Positions 1-8,899 of a stretch of DNA of 44,191 nucleotides are shown in pieces. The DNA lies in the NCBI RefSeq assembly GCF_000403455.2, contig NZ_KE159781.1, forward strand, positions 160,475-204,665. Direction: 5' to 3'. A program made the translations under genes and the position numbers. Below the pieces are notes generated by a model. The model was not told the origin of the DNA and did no database searches. It saw only the letters and a list, made by a program, of their open reading frames with translations. The number at the start of each line of letters is the position of its first letter. Within the stretch, counting starts at the first letter, position 1. This DNA is from Dorea sp. 5-2 (GTDB lineage Bacteria; Bacillota; Clostridia; Lachnospirales; Lachnospiraceae).

Positions 1-68
1 CGGGATTCATATGCATTCCTAATGGCTGATTAAAATCGAGGAATGAATGTTGTAACTTATCAAGATAT

Positions 69-413
69 TTGTACATATATCGGACTCCTTGCTTGTATAT
101 TTCTAAGGTTATCTGCACGAAAAATGAACGATTAATCTGCATTACCTTGCAAATATTATATACCAAATATCCAGAAAAGTCAGTAAAATCAAGCGTTTCA
201 AGTTTAATCAGCAGGCACGAATTAGATATACTTTATGCAAAACAAGACGGGTTTTTATTGACTATTCTGGTGCAAGGAAAAGAAGAAGAAATAGAACGCG
301 TTATAAATAAAAAAAGACCGATCATATTTGAAAAAAGACCATTATCAATAGAGGAGATGTTTAGATACGAAGGAGAACGGATAGGATATGACATCAGCGA
401 AATTGTTTATTAG
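69..413 (+). pseudogene. C-terminal remnant of an ABC transporter ATP-binding protein
   Basis: The last 60 or so residues resemble the tail of ABC transporter ATPases of the bacitracin/YtrB type, with the end motif 'LSIEEMFRYEGERIGYD'. No Walker A, signature or Walker B motif is present, and the first 50 residues look unlike an ATPase, so the nucleotide-binding core has been lost or rearranged. The reading frame can open at TTG 69, but no good ribosome binding site is seen there. The frame ends 26 bp inside the downstream permease gene, as expected for translational coupling of an ATPase/permease pair. Base composition is AT-rich, like the rest of 1-3950. It could instead be an unrelated small protein; the tail motif and the permease next door make the ABC reading more likely. 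Confidence 0.5.
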
Positions 414-1665
414 TGTATTTAAAGGCAATATAAAAAGATCAGCATGGCTTATTTGTGTTGAAATTCTGCTATACGGAATGTATATTTTAGATTTTTCGAT
501 GGCACAAAATAGAGTCAATTTTATTTTTGGGGATTTTTTTCTGGGACCAGCTAATAGAACTGTTTTCTGGGTGACAATTTTAACAGCCTTGTTAACAGCA
601 ATTCAAGGGTGGAGTTTTTTGTTTTCAGAAAGGAGATCAACCTTCTATTTGGCACTTCCAGTAAATAGAAAAACATTATTCCTGGGGATTTATTTAAGTG
701 GAATCGTTATAAATCTTATCATATGCACGATAAGCCGGATCATTTGTTTCTTGATCCAGAGTCAAAGAAATGAAGAGGCTCTTCTTCTTTGCTTTATTGG
801 ATTGGGATTGAATATGGTTGGTTTCTTATATGTGTATACATTTTCAGCTATGATCATGTTCTTGGTGGGGAAATTTTTTGCAGCTATTCTCGGAATGCTG
901 GTGTTCTTTTCCTACGGTACATTAGTGATCGGTTATATCGGGGGGAAATATAGTAAAGCTTTTTTCTCTACATTTTACAAGATAAATTTGATGGAGCAGC
1001 TATCTTGTTATTTGTCTCCGCTAGGACTATATTCAGATCTGACAGGGGTGAATGGATATGCTGATATCGGGGAATGGACGATAGGAGATAGGGTTCCGTA
1101 TCTTATAGTTATGGTTTTGGCTATTATTGTCTTCGGGGTATTTGCTTATTTTCTATTTGAAAACAGACCAGTAGAAGCACTTGGGAAAGTGCTTACATCA
1201 AAAAAGACAGAAGTATTGACCCGGTATCTTGTGTGTGTTCCATTTGCATTATCAGGGGGATATGCATTTATGCTTTGTTCCAAAAGCCAGAGATCGTTAT
1301 TGGCTTTATTTATCGGAATTGTGACAACAGCCTTAGTAGGCGATTATATTCTGCGAGTTGTTTATGAAATGAGTTTCAGGCATGTAAAAAGATCAATTAT
1401 ATGCAATTTGTTGGTACTTTGCACAAGTACGTTTGCAGCATTATCGTTTTATTATGATTGGTGGCAGTTTGATTCATATTTTCCAAACGCACAAGACGTA
1501 GAGAGCGTCGCGATAAGCGTAAAAGGAATTGATGATCCCTTATATGAGGAGACGGAAGACGATGCAAATGCAGAGCTGCGGATGGAAAAAATGGTGCTTA
1601 GCGGCAACGCAAAAGCAGAAAGCTTAGAGTGGTTGAAGACGATTGCAGAAAATCAAACCCAGTGA
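388..1665 (+). CDS. ABC transporter permease, probably C-terminally truncated
   Basis: A 425-residue integral membrane protein with several hydrophobic segments (about residues 18-38, 60-80, 100-120, 130-185, 238-256, 285-335). It follows an ABC ATPase tail with a 26-bp overlap, so it is read as the membrane partner of an exporter. The phrase 'ERRSTFYLALPVNRKTLFLGIY' and the acidic stretch after the last membrane segment resemble the YtrC/D-like permeases of Clostridia with a C-terminal DUF6449 region. Those are usually clearly longer. Here the protein stops at residue 425 soon after the extracellular region begins, and the DNA downstream soon enters an unrelated minus-strand gene. This suggests loss of the 3' end. 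The substrate is unknown; homologous systems often export peptides or antibiotics. Confidence 0.55.
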   Translation: MTSAKLFISVFKGNIKRSAWLICVEILLYGMYILDFSMAQNRVNFIFGDFFLGPANRTVFWVTILTALLTAIQGWSFLFSERRSTFYLALPVNRKTLFLGIYLSGIVINLIICTISRIICFLIQSQRNEEALLLCFIGLGLNMVGFLYVYTFSAMIMFLVGKFFAAILGMLVFFSYGTLVIGYIGGKYSKAFFSTFYKINLMEQLSCYLSPLGLYSDLTGVNGYADIGEWTIGDRVPYLIVMVLAIIVFGVFAYFLFENRPVEALGKVLTSKKTEVLTRYLVCVPFALSGGYAFMLCSKSQRSLLALFIGIVTTALVGDYILRVVYEMSFRHVKRSIICNLLVLCTSTFAALSFYYDWWQFDSYFPNAQDVESVAISVKGIDDPLYEETEDDANAELRMEKMVLSGNAKAESLEWLKTIAENQTQ

Positions 1666-1767
1666 CTTCCAGACAGAATGGTTCTGTTGGCGGTTATATG
1701 GTTAAGAAGATGATCGGCAGTAAAGAAATGCGGAATACTCATGCTCCGTTCAAACACGTGCTAAGGA

Positions 1768-2319
1768 TTATAGGACATTGTAAAATTGGTAGATCTCTTC
1801 AAGAGTTATCTTCCTTCCCAGTATGGAACAAATTTCTTGCTCCCTGGAGAGAAAAAGCTTAGAGATAAGCCTCTGCACATCCTCCTTTTTCCCATAATGG
1901 ATCTGATTATGGCAGTTGCTGCAAAGAGAAAAGATATTCTGCTCTCGATTGAGACTGACGCCAAAATGATCCGTCTTTGCCATCGGGATCAGATGATGCG
2001 GTTCCATATACAAGTGGGATGAATTCTTGCGAAGGAATGATGTGTGGGATGTATCAATTTCACACCGATGTCCGGCACGGGCAAGCGCACGCCGTGAAAC
2101 GGCGGGATCCCGTAAATAAGTATCCTTACTACAGGAACGATTCGAGACGAGCCCTTTGGGGATCGGTTTATTTGAAAGGTTCGCCATAAGTTCATCCGGG
2201 GTATCATTATCCTTAGACAGCTGTTCTAACAAAATCTGGTCTGCCGTAAATTCCGGATGGATTTGTGTGTGGAAAAATTTTTGGTAGAAAATCGGAGTTA
2301 AATATGGCGTATCCTCCAA
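1768..2319 (-). CDS. HNH endonuclease, probably 5'-truncated
   Basis: The C-terminal half carries a clear HNH nuclease fold: 'HRCEIDTSH' (first zinc-side Cys), 'MEPHHLIPM' (catalytic His pair) and 'CSNCHNQIHYG' (second Cys pair and metal His). Such proteins cut DNA and are common in type II or methyl-dependent restriction. The listed start is a TTG; the frame stays open upstream to about 2418 without an ATG, so the true N-terminus is probably missing. It lies directly downstream of a broken DNA methylase and a specificity-domain fragment on the same strand, which supports a restriction context. The nuclease motif itself looks intact. Whether a protein is made depends on a start codon that cannot be identified here. 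Confidence 0.6.
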   Translation of the reverse strand: MEDTPYLTPIFYQKFFHTQIHPEFTADQILLEQLSKDNDTPDELMANLSNKPIPKGLVSNRSCSKDTYLRDPAVSRRALARAGHRCEIDTSHTSFLRKNSSHLYMEPHHLIPMAKTDHFGVSLNREQNIFSLCSNCHNQIHYGKKEDVQRLISKLFLSREQEICSILGRKITLEEIYQFYNVL

Positions 2320-2362
2320 GGGGTTACCGTCAAGCTTCTCACATAGCTTTGCAACATATTCT

Positions 2363-2715
2363 TTACCGTCTTCTGTAATTTTCCAATGATAAGTTATCCG
2401 GTATATAGGAAGAATGAATTATTGTTTTCACATCCAAGACCGGCGTCCCCTTGCCAAAAGAGTCTTTCTGTTTTGTCACTCCTCCGAATACATCATATAG
2501 ATCAAATAAAGTTGCTTTTTCCCAACACTTTGCTAACTCTGCGTTCTTCCACAATAGGATGGAGGATAATAACGTTTCATTGACCGGCAAAACGGAAAGT
2601 TCATCAATGATTTCGATCAGCTTTTCGCATTCTTTTTTATCGAGGCAACTCCATACCAGTCTGTACAAGAATGCAAAATCCCTTGCCGATGTTTAGTGAT
2701 CAGTTCCGTCAGCTG
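2363..2715 (-). pseudogene. type I restriction specificity-subunit (HsdS-like) remnant
   Basis: Fragments in two frames downstream of the methylase read like the link between an HsdM-type methylase and a target-recognition domain. One frame continues the methylase with 'HIKQLTELITKHRQGIL' and then breaks near 2600. Another (2363-2668) gives a helical stretch rich in Glu/Leu followed by 'DVFGGVTKQKDSFGKGTP', which resembles the start of an HsdS target-recognition domain. The rest of that domain is absent and the sequence runs into the HNH gene. At least two frame changes are needed, so this is a relic, not a working specificity subunit. The HsdS assignment rests on a short motif. Confidence 0.45.
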
Positions 2716-2717
2716 CT

Positions 2718-3904
2718 TTATATGTGCGGATGTAACATTTCTTTTATTTCAGGTTCCATACGTGCGGCATCAACGAAAAGTATGTCCCCGCTTCTGTCTT
2801 CATTATTTGTAAGTAACCAGATGTAGCAAGGAACTTTTGTTGAATAAAACAATCCTGGCGGAAGGGTGATCACTGCCTCGATCCATTTATCTTGTACTAT
2901 AGATCTGCGAATGAAGGCTTCTCTGTGTGTTTGAGTGGTAAGCGTTCCATTCGGCAGAATGACAGCAGCACGGCCGTTTGGCTCTAAATGGCTCAGAATA
3001 TGCTGGAGCCACGCAAAATTGGCATTTGAACGAGGAGGAACACCGTATTGCCATCGCTCATCATAAAGGGGAGAATTGCCATCAAGCCAATCAGCGCTAT
3101 TAAATGGCGGATTAGCAATAATATAATTGAATTTTTTGTTTTTATGTTGATCGTTTAACAATGCACTTACAGCCGTTTCTCCTAAATCAGCATATATTCC
3201 GTGTAATATAAGATTTATTTGCGATAGTAAATAGGAACTCTCATCTTGAGCCTGGCCATATGCTCCTAAGTTTTGTTCACTGTGTCTTTGAACTGCCAAT
3301 AGTAAAGCGCCGCTTCCGCAGCAAGGATCATAGGCTGTTCCTCGGACAGGAGACAAGAATTTTGCCAGACATTGCGCAATACTTGCGGGAGTCATATGGT
3401 GCGCATGTTTTTTCCGCAGGTGATTTTTATAAATTACAGCATACAGCATATCATCTGTGGAAATATCGGATAAAGATGGATCAACTGCTCCAGAACGCTC
3501 TCTTCAACGGCTTGTCTCTCATTATGCACTATCAATATATGGACAAAAGGAAATAAGGGTTCAACTAAAGTAAGAGATTTTGTAATAGACGACATGTAAT
3601 TGCCTTCCTGATTGGTCAAAACGATCTCCCAGAGATGCAGTCCTATTTGTTTTGCATCGTCGTTGGTCAAGAAGGGGGGAAGAGAATCATTGTGCGATAA
3701 ATGCCGAAGCAGCAATAGGCTGACAAGTATGCTGTCTTCCATATGCGCACAAAGATGTTGGATCTTCTTTTGAATAGTGTTGTATATAGCTTTCAAGAGT
3801 TGACAGGCAGACAAGTAGACATACCTTTGCTTTAATAAATTAGAGAAACAAAGTATTGTGGAACGATCGAGAGACGTAGAGGTTGCAAAGGAATCGGAAA
3901 ACAA
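2718..3904 (-). pseudogene. N-6 adenine DNA methylase (HsdM-like), frameshifted
   Basis: The 243-residue 3' part has the hallmarks of a type I/IIG adenine methyltransferase: motif I 'DPCCGSGALL', the catalytic motif IV 'NPPFNSADW', then 'GRAAVILPNGTL' and 'WIEAVITLPPGLF'. The 5' part (3434-3904) is in another frame and supplies the helical N-terminal region. Joining the frames near 3470 gives the sensible run 'DPSLSDISTDDMLYAVIY', so a single small indel separates the halves. The 5' part also lacks an ATG (TTG at 3904, stop upstream at about 3933), so it may be truncated too. It would methylate adenine in a recognition site defined by the specificity subunit, whose remnant follows. Probably inactive as encoded, unless the frameshift is a sequencing error. 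Confidence 0.65.
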
Positions 3905-3953
3905 GTATAATTGACCTATCTCAGATCAGGAAGTGGGTGTTAGTTATGACGGA

Positions 3954-4117
3954 CTAGTACACCGAAAAATAAGTTCCTAGCCATATAACGCAGAATGATT
4001 TTTCATATGCAAGGCGGAGGAATGAGGCGTAGTGGGCGCTACGCCGATTGACAACAACGACGCAGATGGAAAATCAGGCAAGTTATATGGCTGGTTACTT
4101 ATTATTCGGTGTACTAG
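3954..4117. repeat. 164-bp palindromic repeat element (MITE/REP-like)
   Basis: The two outer arms (3954-4013 and 4063-4117) are imperfect inverted copies. The outermost 12 bases, CTAGTACACCGA, are exactly mirrored by TCGGTGTACTAG at the right end, and the core CCATATAAC is mirrored by GTTATATGG. A second hairpin sits in the centre: GGCGTAG (4026-4032) pairs with CTACGCC (4039-4045). The whole element can fold on one strand. It separates decayed AT-rich accessory DNA from an intact gene and ends 38 bp before the next start codon. The layout is that of a non-autonomous mobile or repetitive extragenic element; copy number elsewhere in the genome cannot be seen from here. Confidence 0.75.
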
Positions 4118-4155
4118 CAAAGAGGGATAAGGGAAGCATGGAGGAGAAGGATGAT

Positions 4156-4944
4156 ATGGACAATGAAAAAGTATATGCAATGAGTTTTGCGAAAGTTTAT
4201 CCGCTGTTGGTTGCGAAGGCAGAAAAGAAGGGGCGGACATCGGCTGAGGTGAATGAAGTGACTGGCTGGCTGACCGGGTATAGCACGGAAGAAATAGAAA
4301 GCGCCCTGAATGGTTCTGTCACTTACGGCGACTTTTTTCGGAACGCACCGCTTCCGAATCCCGATCGGAAGGCGATCCGAGGCGTGGTCTGCGGGGTGCG
4401 CGTAGAGACAATAGAAGAGCCGCTGATGCAGGAGATCAGATATCTGGATAAGCTGGTCGACGAACTGGCAAAAGGAAGATCCATGGATAAGATCCTGAAC
4501 AGGCAGGCAGAGAAAGCCGTGAATGAAATGTGGACATGTCCCAAATGCGGCCGTACATTTAAGAAGACCAATCAGGATCACTACTGCGGCGAAGCTCCGA
4601 AAACGATCGAAGAATATATAGAACGCCAGACAGAGCAGGCAAAGCCTTATCTGCGGCAGGTCAATAGCGCGATAAAGTCTGCAATACCAGACGCTGCGGA
4701 AAAGATCTCATGGAGTATGCCGACTTATTGGAGACAATATAACCTGATACAGTTTGCGGCTTTTAAGAAGCATATAGGATTGTATCCAGGTCCTGAGGCG
4801 GTGGCGGCATTTGCAGACAGGCTTAAGGAATATAAGACGAGCAAAGGAGCCATACAGCTTCCCTATGATAAGCCTATGCCGCTTGAGTTGATCAGAGAGA
4901 TTGCGAAATGGTGTGAAGAGACGAGGAGGCAAAAGAATGAGTGA
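4156..4944 (+). CDS. DUF2200 - zinc knuckle - DUF1801 fusion protein
   Basis: This 262-residue protein joins three parts. Residues 1-115 match the DUF2200 pattern ('VYAMSFAKVYPLLVAKAEKKGR', 'GWLTGY', 'FFRNAP'). Residues 126-145 hold a small zinc site, 'CPKCGRTF' (C128, C131) with 'DHYC' (H142, C144). Residues 150-255 resemble the DUF1801/YdhG family ('ISWSMPTYW', 'IGLYPGPEAV'), some members of which have been linked to iron handling. The start is put at 4156 because GGAGAAGG lies 6 bases upstream; an earlier in-frame start at 4048 lies inside the palindromic element and is rejected. The next gene overlaps by 8 bp (ATGAGTGA), suggesting co-translation. The biochemical function is unknown. Confidence 0.75.
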   Translation: MDNEKVYAMSFAKVYPLLVAKAEKKGRTSAEVNEVTGWLTGYSTEEIESALNGSVTYGDFFRNAPLPNPDRKAIRGVVCGVRVETIEEPLMQEIRYLDKLVDELAKGRSMDKILNRQAEKAVNEMWTCPKCGRTFKKTNQDHYCGEAPKTIEEYIERQTEQAKPYLRQVNSAIKSAIPDAAEKISWSMPTYWRQYNLIQFAAFKKHIGLYPGPEAVAAFADRLKEYKTSKGAIQLPYDKPMPLELIREIAKWCEETRRQKNE

Positions 4945-5512
4945 TCCGATTGCGACGATAAAGCTTAACAACGGCAGGAAGATCGTCATGAAACTGCGGC
5001 AGGAATATGCGTATAACGAAGTATGCAGCTTTATAAGCGCCGCCACAAAAGGATATTATAATAATTTTGCGATTCAGCGCATTGTCCCGGGTTCCTGGAT
5101 CGATGTAAGCTACAATGCGTTCTTTCGAAAGGAATGCCAGTATTTCCTTCCGAACAGGATCGAAGAAGAGAGCAATGGAGACATCAAGGCGCCGGAACTT
5201 GGGGATGTGTGCCTGGGATATTTTTCGGATGAAGAGATTTCAGGGACGGAGTTCTTCTTCCCTTTGAGAAGAGTTGAAGAATTAACCGGAAAGTGTCCTG
5301 TATTCGCACAGGTGACGGAAGGGATCGAGGAACTGCTGAGAATGGAGAAGGTTGAAACGTATCCGAATCCATACGAGCCGGTGGAGATCAACGTGCCAAG
5401 GATGCCGGAGATCATTGTGAGCATTGAGATAGAGACGTTCGGAGAGTCTTATCCGGAGCCTGACAGGTTCATTCCGGAACAGATCCCGGAGAACTGGCCG
5501 GTATTTGTGTAA
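4937..5512 (+). CDS. cyclophilin-like peptidyl-prolyl isomerase domain protein
   Basis: A 191-residue soluble protein starting at the ATG that overlaps the stop of the preceding gene, with GAGGAGGC just upstream. The N-terminal half reads as a divergent cyclophilin: 'ATIKLNNGRKIVMKL' at the first strands, then 'YYNNFAIQRIVPGSWIDV', which aligns with the cyclophilin 'YDGLTFHRVIPGFMIQGG' region. The catalytic Arg is retained within 'IQRIVPG'. 'ELGDVCLGYF' and 'TEFFFPL' fit the core strands. Cyclophilins speed cis-trans proline isomerisation. No signal peptide is seen, so it is cytoplasmic. The acidic C-terminal tail is not typical. Function as an active isomerase is likely but not certain. Confidence 0.65.
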   Translation: MSDPIATIKLNNGRKIVMKLRQEYAYNEVCSFISAATKGYYNNFAIQRIVPGSWIDVSYNAFFRKECQYFLPNRIEEESNGDIKAPELGDVCLGYFSDEEISGTEFFFPLRRVEELTGKCPVFAQVTEGIEELLRMEKVETYPNPYEPVEINVPRMPEIIVSIEIETFGESYPEPDRFIPEQIPENWPVFV

Positions 5513-5572
5513 CAGGCGCCATGCATGAAATCTGAAGAAAATGAATGATATGAGATGATAGGGAGGGGTAAT

Positions 5573-6748
5573 ATGCCTGATATTTTAGCATTTACTATAT
5601 TTGTATTGATATTCACAGTCGGTGAATATGTTGCCGTTAAGACGAAAGCAAACATAGATGTTGTCTTATTCGTAGCTGCAGTCCTGTTGATCGGTTTCTG
5701 GTTAGGATTGCCGGCTTCCATCTATGAAGTGTCAGGAATCCTGCCGATGGCTGGGATCATCATTACGCTGCTGATCGTAGGTATGGGTAATATGATCGAC
5801 TTTGCAGAGCTTAAGAGGCAGTGGAAGACGGTATGTGTATCCATTATCGCCTTGACAACGGCATGTTTCGCATTGGTGTTCGTTGGGCAGTTTGTGATCG
5901 GCAAGGATCTTACACTTGCGGGTACGCCTGTGTTCGGCGGCGGTACGGCGGCTACTGTGGCGATGAAGACCATCCTTGAGGAGAAAGGGAAGGAAGATCT
6001 GTCCGTGTATATCACACTGCTGCTTGGGCTGCAGAGCCTTGTAGGGATCCCTGTCTCATCACAGTTCCTTAAGAGAGCGGGAAGAGCGTTCAAGAACAAC
6101 AAGGCGGAGTTCGAGATGTACAGCAATACAGTCCTGGGGAGTACGGATGTTACCAGGAAGCGGTTCATCCGTTTCCCGGAGGTTCTGGACAGGCCTTCTT
6201 TCCATATTATGAAACTTGGCGTTGTCGGGGTGGTAAGCTACTACTTCTCGGCAATTCTGCTGCAGCTGACCGGAATCAATGTAAGTTATATCATAGTTGC
6301 TCTGATCATGGGTACGATCTTCACGGAGATTGGATTCTTAGATCAGGATACGCTGGGAAAGACGGATGCTTCGGGCTTTATTCTATTTGCCTGTGTGATC
6401 ATCCTGTTTTCAGACTTTGCAACATGCTCGCCGGCAGATGTGCTTGCGCTTCTTAAACCGATCGTGTTCATTCTGTGCGTCGGTACGTTCTTTGGATGCA
6501 TCACGGGCTTTATCTGCGGTAAGATTTTCCGGATCGAGCCGAACCTGGCGATCGTTATGTGCCTGACATGTATGTATGGCTTCCCTGCGACAATGTATCT
6601 GTCAAAGGAAGTTGCAGAAGTAACGGCAGAGAATGAAACAGAGAGACAGACGATCGAGAACTACCTGCTTCCGAAGATGAATATCGCAGGATTTGTGACA
6701 GGAAGCTTTGCAACGGTTCTTGCCGGAATTTTCGGGGGAATGATGTAG
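5573..6748 (+). CDS. multi-pass membrane transporter of uncertain family
   Basis: A 391-residue protein with about 10-11 hydrophobic segments spread along its whole length and a glycine-rich loop 'TPVFGGGTAATVAM' near residue 125 that may line a transport path. The arrangement recalls sodium-coupled carboxylate or glutamate carriers (ESS/GltS-like folds), but no diagnostic motif fixes the family. The start is placed at 5573, preceded by GGGAGGGG with good spacing; the ATG at 5555 precedes that ribosome binding site and is less likely. A strong terminator follows immediately. No neighbouring enzyme points to a substrate. Confidence 0.6.
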   Translation: MPDILAFTIFVLIFTVGEYVAVKTKANIDVVLFVAAVLLIGFWLGLPASIYEVSGILPMAGIIITLLIVGMGNMIDFAELKRQWKTVCVSIIALTTACFALVFVGQFVIGKDLTLAGTPVFGGGTAATVAMKTILEEKGKEDLSVYITLLLGLQSLVGIPVSSQFLKRAGRAFKNNKAEFEMYSNTVLGSTDVTRKRFIRFPEVLDRPSFHIMKLGVVGVVSYYFSAILLQLTGINVSYIIVALIMGTIFTEIGFLDQDTLGKTDASGFILFACVIILFSDFATCSPADVLALLKPIVFILCVGTFFGCITGFICGKIFRIEPNLAIVMCLTCMYGFPATMYLSKEVAEVTAENETERQTIENYLLPKMNIAGFVTGSFATVLAGIFGGMM

Positions 6749-6759
6749 GATATAAAAGC

Positions 6760-6828
6760 AGCCTATACACGATATATGGTTAAGAGCCTTGGGATCCATG
6801 CCATGTATCGCGTATAGGCTGTTTTTTT
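6760..6828 (+). terminator. rho-independent terminator after the transporter gene
   Basis: Arms 6760-6779 and 6801-6820 pair over 20 positions with two mismatches and enclose a 21-base loop. Seven T residues follow at 6822-6828. The T-run overlaps the last bases of the convergent chemoreceptor gene, so the hairpin probably also slows transcription arriving from the other side. Confidence 0.85.
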
Positions 6829-8842
6829 ATCTCTCTTTCAGACGGAATTTGGATACCAGCTCTTTCAGCGTATTCGCCTGGCCGGATAATTCTTCGCTGG
6901 CGGCGGCGCTTTTTTCTGCCGTAGCGAGGTTGGATTGTACGACGTCTGAGATGCGCTCGATACCGCGGATCACTTCATCTGTGGCAGCAGCCTGTTTGGC
7001 GGAATAGTCTGCGATCCCTTCGATCAGCTTATTCACTTCATCAGCCTGCGCCACTACTTCAAGCATAGATGCGGCAGTATCCTGCGCCAGGTGGGTTCCT
7101 TCTTCTACGGCTTCTATGGTCTGGTCGATCAGAAGCGTAGTGTTCTTTGCGGCTTCGGAAGATCTGCTGGCGAGGCTTCGTACTTCGTCGGCGACTACGG
7201 CGAATCCTTTGCCTGCGGTGCCGGCACGCGCCGCTTCTACGGCGGCGTTCAGAGCAAGGATGTTGGTCTGGAATGCGATATCCTCGATCGTCTTGATGAT
7301 ACTGTGGATCTCGGCTGATTTACCGCTGATTTTTTGGATTGCTTCATTCATACGCTGCATCTTGTCATTGCTCTGCAGGATATGGGTTCCGACATCCTGG
7401 GAGATCTGGCTGGCTTTTTTGGCTCCCATGGCTGTCTTCTGGATGCCGTCGGATACTTCGCTGATGTGGGAGGCAAGCTGTTCTACCGCATCATTCTGCT
7501 GCAGGGATCCCTGGGAAAGTGTCTGCGCGCCGTCGGAAACGTATCCGGAACCTTCCGCCACCTGATTGGCGGCAACATTGATCTGCCCCATGGTGTCGTT
7601 TAGCGACCGGGAGATCGCTTCTAAGGATTCCTTGATCTTGGCGAATTCACCCACATATTCCAGGGAGAGTGAGAAAGCCAGATCTCCCTGGGCAATATCC
7701 TGAAGCTTGTCGGAAGTCTCGTTGATATAATCCACATAATCGCGCAGCCTTGATACGGTAAGCCCGAAATTATCTGCTAGCTGTCCCAGTTCATCATTGG
7801 AGCAGTGGCGGATCGTCTGATCCAGTTCTCCGTCTGCGATCTTAGCGGCAACGCCGCTTAACTCTTTCACCGGATTGCCGATGATCCTTCTTACCAGGAA
7901 GATGATCAGGAAGACGGCTATAATGATGGCGATCACGGATACAGATACCATCATACCGGTCAGGGTAAGTAGGTCGGTCAGGACTTCAGATTTTGATACA
8001 TAGGCAACAGCTGTCCAATCGCTGTTCGGCACCTGTTCTACCTGTATATATGTATTGTTGTCATAGAGTGACAGGCCGTATCTGCCGGCGCCGATCTGTT
8101 CGGCGGCATATGCGTACATGTCGCTTTTGAATTCGCCGAGCGTACGTCCGGTCATCTCTTGATCCGGATGTCCGATGATCGTGTCCGTCCTGGTATCGAC
8201 AAGGAAGATACCGCCTGTCTTCTCAAGTTTGATATTTGCTACGATCTGGGAGATAGAATCCAGATACACGTCTGCCGCTGCAACGCCGCGTGTCTCTCCG
8301 AGGGAATTCTTCAATACTCCGGAAGCGCCGACCACATAGGACTGGCTGTCTTCATCGAAGTACACGTCGCCTAAGATAAAGTCTTCCGACTGGATGCCGT
8401 TCTGATACCAGGATTTTTCCGAAGCGACGAAATCCGGGCCCGGTACGAAGGACGCGTGGTACAGAGAACCGTCTGTCAGCGCGACATAAAGCCCTGCCGG
8501 ATATGCGTCGTTCTGATCGACCGTATGCCGGATATAATCCATCATAGTAGGAATATCCATATCTTCATATTCAATAGTGTCGCGCTGCATCTCCAGCATG
8601 GTCAGCGTCTTGTTCATCCATGCGCTGGTTTCTTGAAGCGCTTTGCCGGTGGTTTCAGTGAGCAGATTCTCGCTCTTCTCCAACAATGCGTCGGAGACGC
8701 GGTTATACACGATCAGCAGCAGCGCGGCAACCATGATGACGATCGTCCCCATGATCGCCCCTACCAGTTTCCGCGTGATCCCCCTTTTCTGCTTTTGAGT
8801 AACCGCAGTTTGTTTTTCTTTTGTTTGTTTTTTTCCTCTCAT
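6827..8842 (-). CDS. methyl-accepting chemotaxis protein with dCache sensor
   Basis: A 671-residue transmembrane chemoreceptor. A charged N-terminus is followed by membrane segment 1 (about residues 25-47), a large extracellular sensor of the double-Cache type (about 50-290; note 'GVAAADVYLD' and 'FLVDTRTDTIIGHP'), membrane segment 2 (about 298-320), a HAMP domain, and a C-terminal signalling coiled coil. The hairpin tip has the canonical 'FQTNILALNAAVEAAR' and 'GKGFAVVADEVRSLA' motifs that bind CheA/CheW. Cache sensors often bind amino acids or small acids, but the ligand here is unknown. No che genes are in the window. It lies 57 bp downstream of the DUF5721 gene on the same strand and may be co-transcribed. 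Confidence 0.95.
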   Translation of the reverse strand: MRGKKQTKEKQTAVTQKQKRGITRKLVGAIMGTIVIMVAALLLIVYNRVSDALLEKSENLLTETTGKALQETSAWMNKTLTMLEMQRDTIEYEDMDIPTMMDYIRHTVDQNDAYPAGLYVALTDGSLYHASFVPGPDFVASEKSWYQNGIQSEDFILGDVYFDEDSQSYVVGASGVLKNSLGETRGVAAADVYLDSISQIVANIKLEKTGGIFLVDTRTDTIIGHPDQEMTGRTLGEFKSDMYAYAAEQIGAGRYGLSLYDNNTYIQVEQVPNSDWTAVAYVSKSEVLTDLLTLTGMMVSVSVIAIIIAVFLIIFLVRRIIGNPVKELSGVAAKIADGELDQTIRHCSNDELGQLADNFGLTVSRLRDYVDYINETSDKLQDIAQGDLAFSLSLEYVGEFAKIKESLEAISRSLNDTMGQINVAANQVAEGSGYVSDGAQTLSQGSLQQNDAVEQLASHISEVSDGIQKTAMGAKKASQISQDVGTHILQSNDKMQRMNEAIQKISGKSAEIHSIIKTIEDIAFQTNILALNAAVEAARAGTAGKGFAVVADEVRSLASRSSEAAKNTTLLIDQTIEAVEEGTHLAQDTAASMLEVVAQADEVNKLIEGIADYSAKQAAATDEVIRGIERISDVVQSNLATAEKSAAASEELSGQANTLKELVSKFRLKER

Positions 8843-8899
8843 CCTTGTAGTCTCCTTATTATTTTTATATAAATATTATATTGCCTGCAGTGCTATTCT

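Noticed and set aside
4048..4155. In-frame N-terminal extension of the DUF2200 fusion gene
   Set aside because: It lies largely inside the palindromic repeat element, lacks a ribosome binding site and has no family similarity; the start at 4156 has GGAGAAGG.
8456..8872. Open frame on the plus strand opposite the chemoreceptor
   Set aside because: Basic, His- and Cys-rich shadow composition, no ribosome binding site, fully inside a strongly supported minus-strand gene.
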